From assembly GCA_944387095.1 (NCBI GenBank), contig CALXDP010000005.1, positions 39,015 to 103,014 on the forward strand: DNA of 64,000 nt, read 5' to 3'. The first letter of the stretch is position 1; each line of letters begins with the position of its first letter. Below the pieces are notes generated by a model that saw only the letters and a list, made by a program, of their open reading frames with translations, was not told the DNA's origin and ran no database searches. Below, one piece after another: positions 24,326 through 32,035 of this stretch. This DNA comes from an uncultured Oscillospiraceae bacterium. Its GTDB lineage: Bacteria; Bacillota; Clostridia; Oscillospirales; Oscillospiraceae. The translations under genes and the position numbers were made by a program.

Positions 24326-27300
24326 ATGAGCCAAGTATTTCGATGCTATGTGGAGAAGCGGCCCGGGTTTGACGTGGAGGCGGAAAAAACCCTCCTAGAA
24401 CTGCGGGATCAGCTGGGGATTGCCGGGCTGACCGGCATGCGGCTGTTCAACCGCTACGACGTGGAGGGGGTGGACGAATCGGTCTACCAGGCAGCCAAGT
24501 CCACCGTGTTCTCGGAGCCCCAGTGCGACCACATCTATGACGAGCGGCTGCCCCAGCTGGCAGAGGGGACCACCCTGCTGGCGGTGGAGGCCCTGCCCGG
24601 CCAGTACGACCAGCGGGCGGACTCCTGCGCCCAGTGCATGATGCTGCTGGCCGGCGTGGCCAAGCCCACCGTGGCTAACGCCCGGGTGTACGCCATGACC
24701 GGCAGCTTGAGCCAGACGGATCTGGACAGGATCCGGGGTTATCTCATCAACCCGGTGGAGTGCCGGGAGGCGTCCATGGACAAACCGGATACCTTGGCCC
24801 GAACCTATGAGACTCCGGACCGGGTGGCGGTACTTACCGGCTTCACCGCCCTGGACGAGGCGGGGCTGGAGAGGATACTAGGTGACTACGGACTGGCCAT
24901 GGACCTGGCGGATCTGAAATTCCTCCAGGCCTATTTCCGGGACGAGGAACATCGGGATCCCACCATCACCGAGGTGCGGGTGGTGGACACCTATTGGTCC
25001 GACCACTGCCGGCACACCACCTTCTCCACCCATATCAACTCGGTGGAGATCATGGACCAGAAGGTGGCCGAGGCCTACCGCCGCTATCTGGACGCCCGGG
25101 CGGAGGTCTATGGGAGGGAGGCGGCCAGCGTCCGGCCCCAGACCCTGATGGACCTGGCCACCATCGGCGCCAAGGCCCTGAAGAAGCGGGGCCTTTTGAA
25201 GAACCTGGACGAGAGTGAGGAGATCAACGCCTGTTCCATCCGGGTCAAGGCGGCGGTGGACGGCCAAGAGGAGGACTGGCTACTCCTGTTCAAGAACGAG
25301 ACCCACAACCACCCCACGGAGATTGAGCCCTTCGGCGGCGCGGCCACCTGCATCGGCGGCTGCATCCGGGATCCCCTGTCCGGGCGGGCCTATGTGTATC
25401 AGGCCATGCGGCTGACGGGCTGCGGCGATCCCCGGGTGCCCGTGAGCCAGACGCTGGAGGGCAAGCTGCCCCAGCGCAAGCTGGCCCAGACCGCGGCGGC
25501 GGGCTACTCCTCCTACGGCAACCAGATCGGGCTGGCCACCGGTCTGGTGGACGAGGTATACCACGAGGGGTATCTGGCCAAGCACCTGGAGGTGGGCGCC
25601 GTGGTGGGCGCCGCGCCCCAGGCCAACGTGGTCCGCCAGCGCCCCGCTCCCGGCGACCTGGTCATCCTGCTGGGCGGCCGTACCGGGCGGGATGGGATCG
25701 GCGGGGCCACCGGATCCTCCAAGAGCCACAACCAGGCTTCTCTGACTGCCATGGCCAGTGAGGTGCAGAAGGGCAACGCCCCCGAGGAGCGCAAGATCCA
25801 GCGGCTGTTCCGGGATCCGACGGTGACCCGCCTGATTAAGCGGTGCAATGATTTCGGCGCCGGCGGGGTGAGCGTGGCCATTGGTGAGCTGGCCGACGGC
25901 CTGTCCATCGACCTGGACGCGGTGCGCAAAAAATATGATGGGCTGGACGGCACGGAGCTGGCCATCTCCGAGTCCCAGGAGCGTATGGCCGTGGTGGTGG
26001 CGCCTGAGGATGAGGCGGCCTTCATCGCCGCTGCCCAGAGGGAGAACCTGGAGGCCTACCGGGTGGCGCGGGTTACCGAGAGCCCCCGGATGGTCATGAC
26101 CTGGAAGGGGCAGACCATCGCCGATCTGTCCCGGGCCTTTCTGAATACCAACGGGGCGGTGAAACACACCAGCGTGTTCGTGCCCGCCCGGAAGGATGGG
26201 GTTCCCGCGCCCTTTGCTGATTTGCGGGCCATGGCGGGCAGCTTGAAATGCGGGTCCCGCCGGGGGCTTGCCGAGCGGTTTGACGGCTCCATCGGCGCGG
26301 CGTCGGTGCTCATGCCCTACGGCGGCGCCGCCCAGCGCACCCCCACTCAGGTGATGGCGGCCACCCTGCCGGTGGAGCCCGGCAAGGTGACCGAGACCTG
26401 CTCGGTAATGAGCTGGGGCTTTGACCCGGACTGGATGTCCGCCGACCCCTACGGCGGGGCCAGCGCCTCCGTGGTGCTGTCCATGGCCAAGCTGGCGGCG
26501 GCGGGGTGCGACCCGGAGACGGCCTACCTCACCTTCCAGGAGTACTTTGAAAAGCTGCGGGAAGAGCCTGAGCGCTGGGGCAAGCCCTTCCAGGCGCTGC
26601 TGGGCGCCCTGGACGCCCAGCTGGGGCTGGGCGTGGCCGCCATCGGCGGCAAGGACTCCATGTCCGGCTCCTTCCTGGATCTGGACGTGCCGCCCACACT
26701 GGTGTCCTTCGCCGTGGCCCCTGCCCTGGCCGGAGAGGTCCTTTCTCCCGAATTCAAGGCGGCGGACCACCCGGTCTACCTCTTTCCGGTGGAGCGGGCG
26801 GACGACTATGCGGGCATGAAGCGGGCCTGGGCCTGCCTGCACAGGCTGGCCCAGGCGGGCAAGGTGGCTGCGGCCTGGGCGGTGGAGGCCGGCGGCGTGG
26901 CCGAGGGCGTGATGAAAATGGCCTTGGGCAACCACATCGGCTTCCTGGCCGACGCCGGGGTGCGGGCCCCCTGGTATGGCCATATGCCCGGCGCCATCGT
27001 GGCGGAGCTGACAGAAGATGTGTATGACTGTGCCGCGGTGCGCATCGGCATGACCACGCAGAGTCCGGTGGTGGCCATCGGCAGGGACAGCGCCGGGGTG
27101 GACGAGCTGCGGGCGCTGTGGGAAGAGGTACTGGAAGAGGTCTACCCAACCGACCCGGGCACCCAGCCCACCCCGGTGGAGCCCATCTCCTATGACCGCC
27201 GCTCCCCCGCGGTGTTTTGCGGCGAGATCGCCCGGCCCCGGGCGGTAATCCCCGTGTTCCCCGGTACCAACTGCGAATACGACACCGCCTCCTCCTGCCG

Positions 27301-28033
27301 CAAATCAGGCATTGAGCCGGAGATTTTGGTCATCCGTAACCTGAGCCCTAAAGATCTGGAGGAGTCTGCCGACGCCCTGGCCGCGGCCATCGGCCGCAGC
27401 CAGATGATTGTGCTGCCCGGCGGCTTCTCCGGTGGAGATGAGCCGGACGGCTCGGCCAAGTTTATCGTGTCCTTTCTGCGCAACCCCAAGCTCGCCGACG
27501 GGGTGCACGATCTGCTGAAAAACCGGGATGGCCTGATGCTGGGCATCTGCAACGGGTTTCAGGCCCTGGTGAAGCTGGGTCTGGTGCCCTACGGGGAGAT
27601 CCGCCCCGCCACCCCGGACAGCCCTACCCTGACCTTCAACCTCATTGGCCGCCATCAGAGCCGGTATGTCACCACTCGGGTGGCCTCAGTACGCTCTCCA
27701 TGGATGCTGCTGAGTCATGTGGGCGATGTGCACGCCATCGCCATTTCCCACGGGGAGGGCCGGTTTGTGGCGCCCCAGGGTGTGGTGGACGGGCTGATCG
27801 CCAACGGCCAGGTGGCCACCCAGTACGTAAATCCCGCCACCGGCCTGCCGGACATGGGGATTGACTGCAACCCCAACGGGTCAGTGGCCTGCATTGAGGG
27901 GATCTTCTCCCCCGACGGGCGGGTGTTCGGCAAGATGGGCCACACCGAGCGCAGCGGGGTGCATATCGCCAAAAATATTCCTGGAGACAAGCTCCAGCCC
28001 ATCTTTGAGTCGGGCGCGCTGTATTTTAGGTAA
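24326..28033 (+). CDS. purL: Phosphoribosylformylglycinamidine synthase, fused PurL-PurQ type
   Basis: 1235 residues. It converts FGAR plus glutamine and ATP to FGAM in purine synthesis. The synthase part includes DTYWSDHCRHTTF, NETHNHPTEIEPFGGAATC and GGRTGRDGIGGATGSS. The C-terminal glutaminase domain (about 970-1235) has PGTNCEYDTA, LPGGFSGGDEPDG, the nucleophile Cys1075 in GICNGFQAL, and HGEGRF. The fused single chain is the form seen in many Clostridia, in place of separate PurL, PurQ and PurS. The start MSQVFRCYVEK follows AGAAGAGGGA. No other pur gene is nearby. Confidence 0.96.
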   Translation: MSQVFRCYVEKRPGFDVEAEKTLLELRDQLGIAGLTGMRLFNRYDVEGVDESVYQAAKSTVFSEPQCDHIYDERLPQLAEGTTLLAVEALPGQYDQRADSCAQCMMLLAGVAKPTVANARVYAMTGSLSQTDLDRIRGYLINPVECREASMDKPDTLARTYETPDRVAVLTGFTALDEAGLERILGDYGLAMDLADLKFLQAYFRDEEHRDPTITEVRVVDTYWSDHCRHTTFSTHINSVEIMDQKVAEAYRRYLDARAEVYGREAASVRPQTLMDLATIGAKALKKRGLLKNLDESEEINACSIRVKAAVDGQEEDWLLLFKNETHNHPTEIEPFGGAATCIGGCIRDPLSGRAYVYQAMRLTGCGDPRVPVSQTLEGKLPQRKLAQTAAAGYSSYGNQIGLATGLVDEVYHEGYLAKHLEVGAVVGAAPQANVVRQRPAPGDLVILLGGRTGRDGIGGATGSSKSHNQASLTAMASEVQKGNAPEERKIQRLFRDPTVTRLIKRCNDFGAGGVSVAIGELADGLSIDLDAVRKKYDGLDGTELAISESQERMAVVVAPEDEAAFIAAAQRENLEAYRVARVTESPRMVMTWKGQTIADLSRAFLNTNGAVKHTSVFVPARKDGVPAPFADLRAMAGSLKCGSRRGLAERFDGSIGAASVLMPYGGAAQRTPTQVMAATLPVEPGKVTETCSVMSWGFDPDWMSADPYGGASASVVLSMAKLAAAGCDPETAYLTFQEYFEKLREEPERWGKPFQALLGALDAQLGLGVAAIGGKDSMSGSFLDLDVPPTLVSFAVAPALAGEVLSPEFKAADHPVYLFPVERADDYAGMKRAWACLHRLAQAGKVAAAWAVEAGGVAEGVMKMALGNHIGFLADAGVRAPWYGHMPGAIVAELTEDVYDCAAVRIGMTTQSPVVAIGRDSAGVDELRALWEEVLEEVYPTDPGTQPTPVEPISYDRRSPAVFCGEIARPRAVIPVFPGTNCEYDTASSCRKSGIEPEILVIRNLSPKDLEESADALAAAIGRSQMIVLPGGFSGGDEPDGSAKFIVSFLRNPKLADGVHDLLKNRDGLMLGICNGFQALVKLGLVPYGEIRPATPDSPTLTFNLIGRHQSRYVTTRVASVRSPWMLLSHVGDVHAIAISHGEGRFVAPQGVVDGLIANGQVATQYVNPATGLPDMGIDCNPNGSVACIEGIFSPDGRVFGKMGHTERSGVHIAKNIPGDKLQPIFESGALYFR

Positions 28034-28043
28034 AACGGTAAAA

Positions 28044-28078
28044 AGCAACCCCCGCCGGTTTCACCGGCGGGGGTTGCT
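28044..28078. terminator. Terminator between purL and the yerC operon
   Basis: A perfect 16-bp stem (28044-28059 and 28063-28078) with a 3-nt loop. On the minus strand a TTTTT run follows, so it best serves the yerC operon; purL converges on it. Confidence 0.85.
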
Positions 28079-28093
28079 CATTGCCTTGAACTG

Positions 28094-28531
28094 CTACTTC
28101 GCCGCCCGCACCAGGGCGTCCAGCACCTCGGTCTGCTTGGGCATCATCTGCCGGCGCTTGGGATAGCGGGCGGTGTAGCCCCGCAGGATCCGGGCGGCGT
28201 CCTCCTGAGACAGGGCGTCCAGCAGGGGGAGGACATAGGACTCCGCCGCCTGGAACATCAGCTGGGAGTTGTGGTCAAAGCCCTTTGCGCCCAGCAGCAT
28301 GAACTCCACCGCTTCGGCCGCCAGAGCGGTGTCTGCCTGGCTCAGCTGGGCCACGCAGGTCTCCAACTGCTGAAGAAAGCGCTTGGCGATCACCCGCTCC
28401 CCGGCGGGGGGACCGGTGAAGAACCGGGAGATCCCCTGAAAGGCGCCCCCCTCTCGGAGCATCAGGCGGCGGTCGTCCAGATATTCCTCATAGCATTGCC
28501 GCAGAGATTGCAGCCCATCGGACAGCTCCAT
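28094..28531 (-). CDS. Hypothetical protein, cotranscribed with yerC
   Basis: 145 residues, soluble and predicted mostly helical, with no signal peptide or membrane segment. Visible stretches are LRQCYEEYLDDRRLML, AAEAVEFMLLGAKGF and ARYPKRRQMMPKQTEVLDAL. It starts 2 nt after the yerC stop, so the two are translationally linked. I recognise no domain. Confidence 0.72.
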   Translation of the reverse strand: MELSDGLQSLRQCYEEYLDDRRLMLREGGAFQGISRFFTGPPAGERVIAKRFLQQLETCVAQLSQADTALAAEAVEFMLLGAKGFDHNSQLMFQAAESYVLPLLDALSQEDAARILRGYTARYPKRRQMMPKQTEVLDALVRAAK

Positions 28532-28533
28532 AC

Positions 28534-28833
28534 TCAGGACTCCTTCTTTTCCTTGCGCCGCTGGATCATCTTCCGAAAGCCGTCGGCACCGAAGGAGAAG
28601 ATTCGGTTGACCCGGCTGATGGTGGCCGAGCTGGCCCCGGTTTTTTCCAGAATATCCGTGTAGACCATCCCCTCGTTCAGCAGAATGGCCACGTCGTAGC
28701 GCTGCTCCAGGGCCCGCAGCTCACCCACGGTGCACAGATCGTCAAAAAAGGCGCAGCACTCGTCCAGATCTCTCAGCTCCAGAATACTCTCATACAGGGC
28801 CATGCTGCGCTGCTTGTTCGATACCTTCGGCAT
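28534..28833 (-). CDS. YerC/TrpR-related DNA-binding protein
   Basis: 99 residues from MPKVSNKQRS. It matches the YerC/YecD family with a TrpR-like helix-turn-helix: VGELRALEQRYDVAILLNEG, then YTDILEKTGASSATISRVNR. The regulated genes of this family are not well known; it may be autoregulatory. The frame is open 84 nt upstream, but that includes the promoter region, and AAAGGAGGACATC precedes the chosen ATG. Confidence 0.9.
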   Translation of the reverse strand: MPKVSNKQRSMALYESILELRDLDECCAFFDDLCTVGELRALEQRYDVAILLNEGMVYTDILEKTGASSATISRVNRIFSFGADGFRKMIQRRKEKKES

Positions 28834-28924
28834 GATGTCCTCCTTTTGCAATGGCAGGCGGATCCGCCCGGGAAGATAACCGGATGGCCCGCCGCCGTAC
28901 ACTTTTATAAAATCCATCGCCTAC

Positions 28925-28953
28925 ATTCTAACAGATTGAAGCGGTAAAGTAAA
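28925..28953 (-). promoter_or_regulatory. Promoter of the yerC operon
   Basis: On the minus strand TTTACT (28948-28953), 17 bp, TAGAAT (28925-28930). The -35 box lies inside the palindrome at 28939-28959. Confidence 0.6.
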
Positions 28954-28959
28954 CCGCTT
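28939..28959. promoter_or_regulatory. Palindrome between divergent yerC and metallophosphoesterase promoters
   Basis: AAGCGGT (28939-28945) and ACCGCTT (28953-28959) are perfect inverted arms 7 nt apart, lying on the yerC -35 box. An operator, perhaps for YerC itself, is the simplest reading. Read on the plus strand the right arm runs into TTTTT, so a short terminator is the alternative. Confidence 0.4.
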
Positions 28960-28980
28960 TTTGCTTCTCAAATAGGGGGG

Positions 28981-28994
28981 AATGTGGTATACTA
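28981..28994 (+). promoter_or_regulatory. Extended -10 promoter of the metallophosphoesterase gene
   Basis: AATGTGGTATACTA, identical to 14 nt before secA, with extended -10 TGGTATACT. No convincing -35 box. Confidence 0.6.
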
Positions 28995-29050
28995 ATGGGC
29001 ACGGAAACGAAGATAATGGGGAACGATGTACAGGATAGCAGGAAGGAAGT

Positions 29051-30166
29051 GTGGGAAAGTTGGACCAGTTTGCCACCGTAATCCGGCCGGAAATTCCGGC
29101 GGGCCGCCGGGTGATCGCCATCAGCGATATCCACGGAAACCTGGCGTTTCTGAAGGGCGTGCTGGAAAAGGTAAGGTTCTCTCCGGCGGATGTGTTGGTA
29201 CTGGTGGGTGACCTGTTTGAAAAAGGGAAGGACAGCCTGGAGACCCTGCGCTATCTTTTGGAGTTGCAGCAGAGCCATACCGTATATCCCCTGTGCGGGA
29301 ACTGCGACCACATTGACCGGATTTTCCTGGAAAACCGCCCTGGGGTGGACCAGCGGCTGTGGCCGGTTTTTCGCTATTGGGGCGCGCGATCCCTGATTTT
29401 GCAGCTGACAGCCCAGCTGGACATGAAGGCGGAGGGTCCGGAGGATCTGCCAGCCATCCGCCAGGCCATTCTGGAACGCTTTCCCCGGGAGACCCGGTTT
29501 CTGTTGACGCTGCCCCACATTCTGGCGGCGGGCAACTATATCTTCGTCCATGGCGGGATTCCCCGGGAGGACCGGCTGGAGGAATTAGAGGCCTATCCCT
29601 GCATGAAAAATGATGATTTCCTGGGGCAGGGCCTGTCCTTTCACAAGTGGGTGGTGGTGGGCCACTGGCCTGTGACCCTGTATAATCCCCGTATTCCCAC
29701 CGCCCGGCCCCTGATCTGCCGGGAGCGGCACATCGTATCCATTGACGGGGGCTGTGTACTCAAACTGGACGGGCAGCTCAACGCCTTCATTATCCCGGAC
29801 ATCCATGGGGATGATATGAACTATGTGGCCTATGACGGTCTGCCGGTGGTGGTGGCCGACCAGGAGCAGCAGGCCAGCACCGATTCCATTAACATCCGCT
29901 GGAGCGACAGCGCCATTGAGATGCTCCGGGAGGAGGGAGACTGCTGTTGGTGCCGGCATTTGTCCACCGGGCGGGAGCTGTGGATCTTGAAGGAGTACAT
30001 CTATCCCCGGCGGTCTGATGGAAAGCTGCACTGTGAGGACACTACCGACTATCAGCTGCCGGTGTCCCCGGGGGACCGGCTGGCCCTGGTACGGCGCAGC
30101 AGCCGGGGGTATATGGTGAAGAAGCACGGCGTCACCGGCTGGTACCGGGGCCGCCTGCGGGAGTGA
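29051..30166 (+). CDS. Metallophosphoesterase (calcineurin-like)
   Basis: 371 residues from a GTG start behind GGAAGGA. The N-terminal half is a calcineurin-type phosphoesterase: SDIHGN (metal Asp, His), VGDLFEKGKD, CGNCDH (in place of the usual GNH/GNC-E), a C-terminal metal motif FVHGGIP, and VVGHWPV. It resembles bis(5'-nucleosyl)-tetraphosphatase and protein phosphatase PrpE relatives. The last 100 residues (from about 270) form an extra domain of unknown function. The substrate is unknown. The GTG has only 3-4 nt spacing, so the start is uncertain by a few codons. Confidence 0.85.
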   Translation: MGKLDQFATVIRPEIPAGRRVIAISDIHGNLAFLKGVLEKVRFSPADVLVLVGDLFEKGKDSLETLRYLLELQQSHTVYPLCGNCDHIDRIFLENRPGVDQRLWPVFRYWGARSLILQLTAQLDMKAEGPEDLPAIRQAILERFPRETRFLLTLPHILAAGNYIFVHGGIPREDRLEELEAYPCMKNDDFLGQGLSFHKWVVVGHWPVTLYNPRIPTARPLICRERHIVSIDGGCVLKLDGQLNAFIIPDIHGDDMNYVAYDGLPVVVADQEQQASTDSINIRWSDSAIEMLREEGDCCWCRHLSTGRELWILKEYIYPRRSDGKLHCEDTTDYQLPVSPGDRLALVRRSSRGYMVKKHGVTGWYRGRLRE

Positions 30167-30195
30167 ACCGCCAAGGAAAGGAATAGGAGACGGGT

Positions 30196-31596
30196 ATGAA
30201 CAATCACTATGACGTCATGATTCTGGGGACCGGAGAGGCGGGGATTTTCGCCGCCTACGAGTTGAGCCGGAAGTGCCCTGGGGCGAAGGTATTGGTGGTG
30301 GAGCAAGGGGCGGATATCTATCACCGCAGCTGCCCAATTGTGTCCGGCAAGGTGAAAAACTGCATCCAGTGCAAGGTGTGCGGCACCATGTGCGGCTTTG
30401 GGGGCGCGGGGGCCTTTTCCGATGGGAAGTTTAACTTCACCACCGCTTTCGGCGGCTGGCTCACCGACTTTTTGGAGCCGGCCGAAGTGATGGAGCTCAT
30501 CGACTACGTGGACGCTATCAACGTGGAGCACGGGGCCACCACCGAGGTGTACTCCACCTCCACACCCCAGGCCAAGGCCTTGGAGCGGCAGGCTTTGCAG
30601 TATGATCTGCACCTGCTCCAGGCCCGGTGCAAACACCTGGGCACGGAGAACAATCTGCGTATCCTCACCAATATCTATGAGCACATCCGGGACAGGCACA
30701 CCTTCCTGTTCCACACCGCGGTGAAGGACATCGAGGTGGACCCGGACGGGGGCTACGTCCTGATCACGGAACAGGGGGAGCGGTACACCGCCCCCTACCT
30801 CATCGCGGGACCGGGACGCTCGGGCGCGGAATGGTTTGCAAACCAGTGCAAGAAGCTGGGGCTGGAGCTGATCAACAACCAGGTGGACGTCGGCGTGCGG
30901 GTGGAGCTTCCCGCCACCATCTTTGAGCATATCACCGACGTGGTGTACGAGTCCAAGCTGGTCTATCGTACCAAGCAGTATGGGGACCAGGTGCGCACCT
31001 TCTGCATGAACCCCAACGGCCATGTGGTGGCGGAGAATGTGGAGGGGATCAACACCGTCAACGGCCACTCCTACTCCGACCCCAGCCTCCAGAGCGAAAA
31101 CACCAACTTCGCCCTGCTGGTATCCAACCGCTTTACCCAGCCCTTTAATGAGCCATACCGCTACGGCAAGCACATCGCCTCCCTGAGCAATATGCTGGCC
31201 GGCGGGGTGCTGGTGCAGCGCTTCGGAGATCTGATTTCCGGCATTCGCACCAACGACCACCGGTTGGGCAAGTCCTTCACCCGGCCCACCCTCACCGCGG
31301 CGGTGCCCGGCGACCTGTCCCTGGCCCTGCCCAAGCGGCAGCTGGACGACATCATCGAGATGATCTACGCCCTGGACAAGCTGGCCCCCGGCACGGCCAA
31401 TTACGATACCCTGCTGTACGGCGCGGAGGTGAAGTTTTACTCCGCCCGCATCAGTCTGTCCAACGAGCTGGAGACCGCCCTGCCCGGCTTTTTCGCCGTG
31501 GGCGACGGCGCGGGGGTCACCCGCGGCCTGGCCCAGGCAGGGGCCTCAGGGATCAAAGCGGCCCGGGTGGTGGCCCAGCGGCTGAATAGAGCATAG
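30196..31596 (+). CDS. FAD-dependent oxidoreductase (COG2509-like)
   Basis: 466 residues. The N-terminal dinucleotide-binding motif is ILGTGEAGIFAAYEL. An early cysteine cluster CIQCKVCGTMCG (about 56-67) could bind an Fe-S cluster or act in redox. The C-terminal FAD motif is FFAVGDGAGVTRGLAQAGASG. The family (uncharacterised FAD-dependent dehydrogenases) has no agreed substrate. The gene is 29 nt after the phosphoesterase gene with GGAGACGGGT before the ATG, probably the same operon. Confidence 0.88.
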   Translation: MNNHYDVMILGTGEAGIFAAYELSRKCPGAKVLVVEQGADIYHRSCPIVSGKVKNCIQCKVCGTMCGFGGAGAFSDGKFNFTTAFGGWLTDFLEPAEVMELIDYVDAINVEHGATTEVYSTSTPQAKALERQALQYDLHLLQARCKHLGTENNLRILTNIYEHIRDRHTFLFHTAVKDIEVDPDGGYVLITEQGERYTAPYLIAGPGRSGAEWFANQCKKLGLELINNQVDVGVRVELPATIFEHITDVVYESKLVYRTKQYGDQVRTFCMNPNGHVVAENVEGINTVNGHSYSDPSLQSENTNFALLVSNRFTQPFNEPYRYGKHIASLSNMLAGGVLVQRFGDLISGIRTNDHRLGKSFTRPTLTAAVPGDLSLALPKRQLDDIIEMIYALDKLAPGTANYDTLLYGAEVKFYSARISLSNELETALPGFFAVGDGAGVTRGLAQAGASGIKAARVVAQRLNRA

Positions 31597-31658
31597 GCCC
31601 GGTGGGCCAGGCCGCAGAAAAGAAAATCCAAATGGACCCCCCGCAGTCCCAACGGAAC

Positions 31659-31688
31659 AAAGGCTGAATGGAGTGCATCAGCCTTTTT
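31659..31688 (+). terminator. Terminator after the FAD oxidoreductase gene
   Basis: AAAGGCTGA (31659-31667) pairs with TCAGCCTTT (31678-31686), with T-run to 31688. Confidence 0.85.
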
Positions 31689-31867
31689 GCGCCTGTGCTG
31701 AGCCCTGGTCCGGAGCTGCTTCGGAAGGGGGAGGTGCTCCACAACAAGGCCGTACAGTAGACGGATAATTTTTTTGTCAGTGCTTTTGGCCTCAAAAGGT
31801 TCTGAAAAGGAAAATGGCGAAATGATACGGGACCCTCACACCCAGGCTGGACCAGCGCATTTCAACA

Positions 31868-31942
31868 GTTTCCACAGAGTTTTCCACATTGCCGTGGACG
31901 CGGGGAAGGGACAAAGTAGGTAGACATAAGAAATGTCAAGAA
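31868..31942. repeat. DnaA-box-like repeat element, copy A
   Basis: Two boxes GTTTCCACA (31868-31876) and TTTTCCACA (31880-31888) lie 3 nt apart. After 34 nt comes the block GACATAAGAAATGTCAAGAA (31923-31942), which recurs with one change in copy B at 58522-58541. The rest of the 440-bp convergent gap (31597-32035) holds only the two terminators listed; I see no gene. Confidence 0.65.
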
Positions 31943-31976
31943 TTATTTTATAGGCAATTCCCTGAAAAATTCCCGA

Positions 31977-32012
31977 AAAAAGCACCGGCGGCCCGTTCTG
32001 CGGGCCGCCGGT
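31977..32012 (-). terminator. Terminator of pepF
   Basis: A perfect 12-bp stem ACCGGCGGCCCG/CGGGCCGCCGGT (31984-31995 and 32001-32012). On the minus strand TTTTTT follows. Confidence 0.9.
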
Positions 32013-32035
32013 TTTGGCATATGGCAACGGAACAA

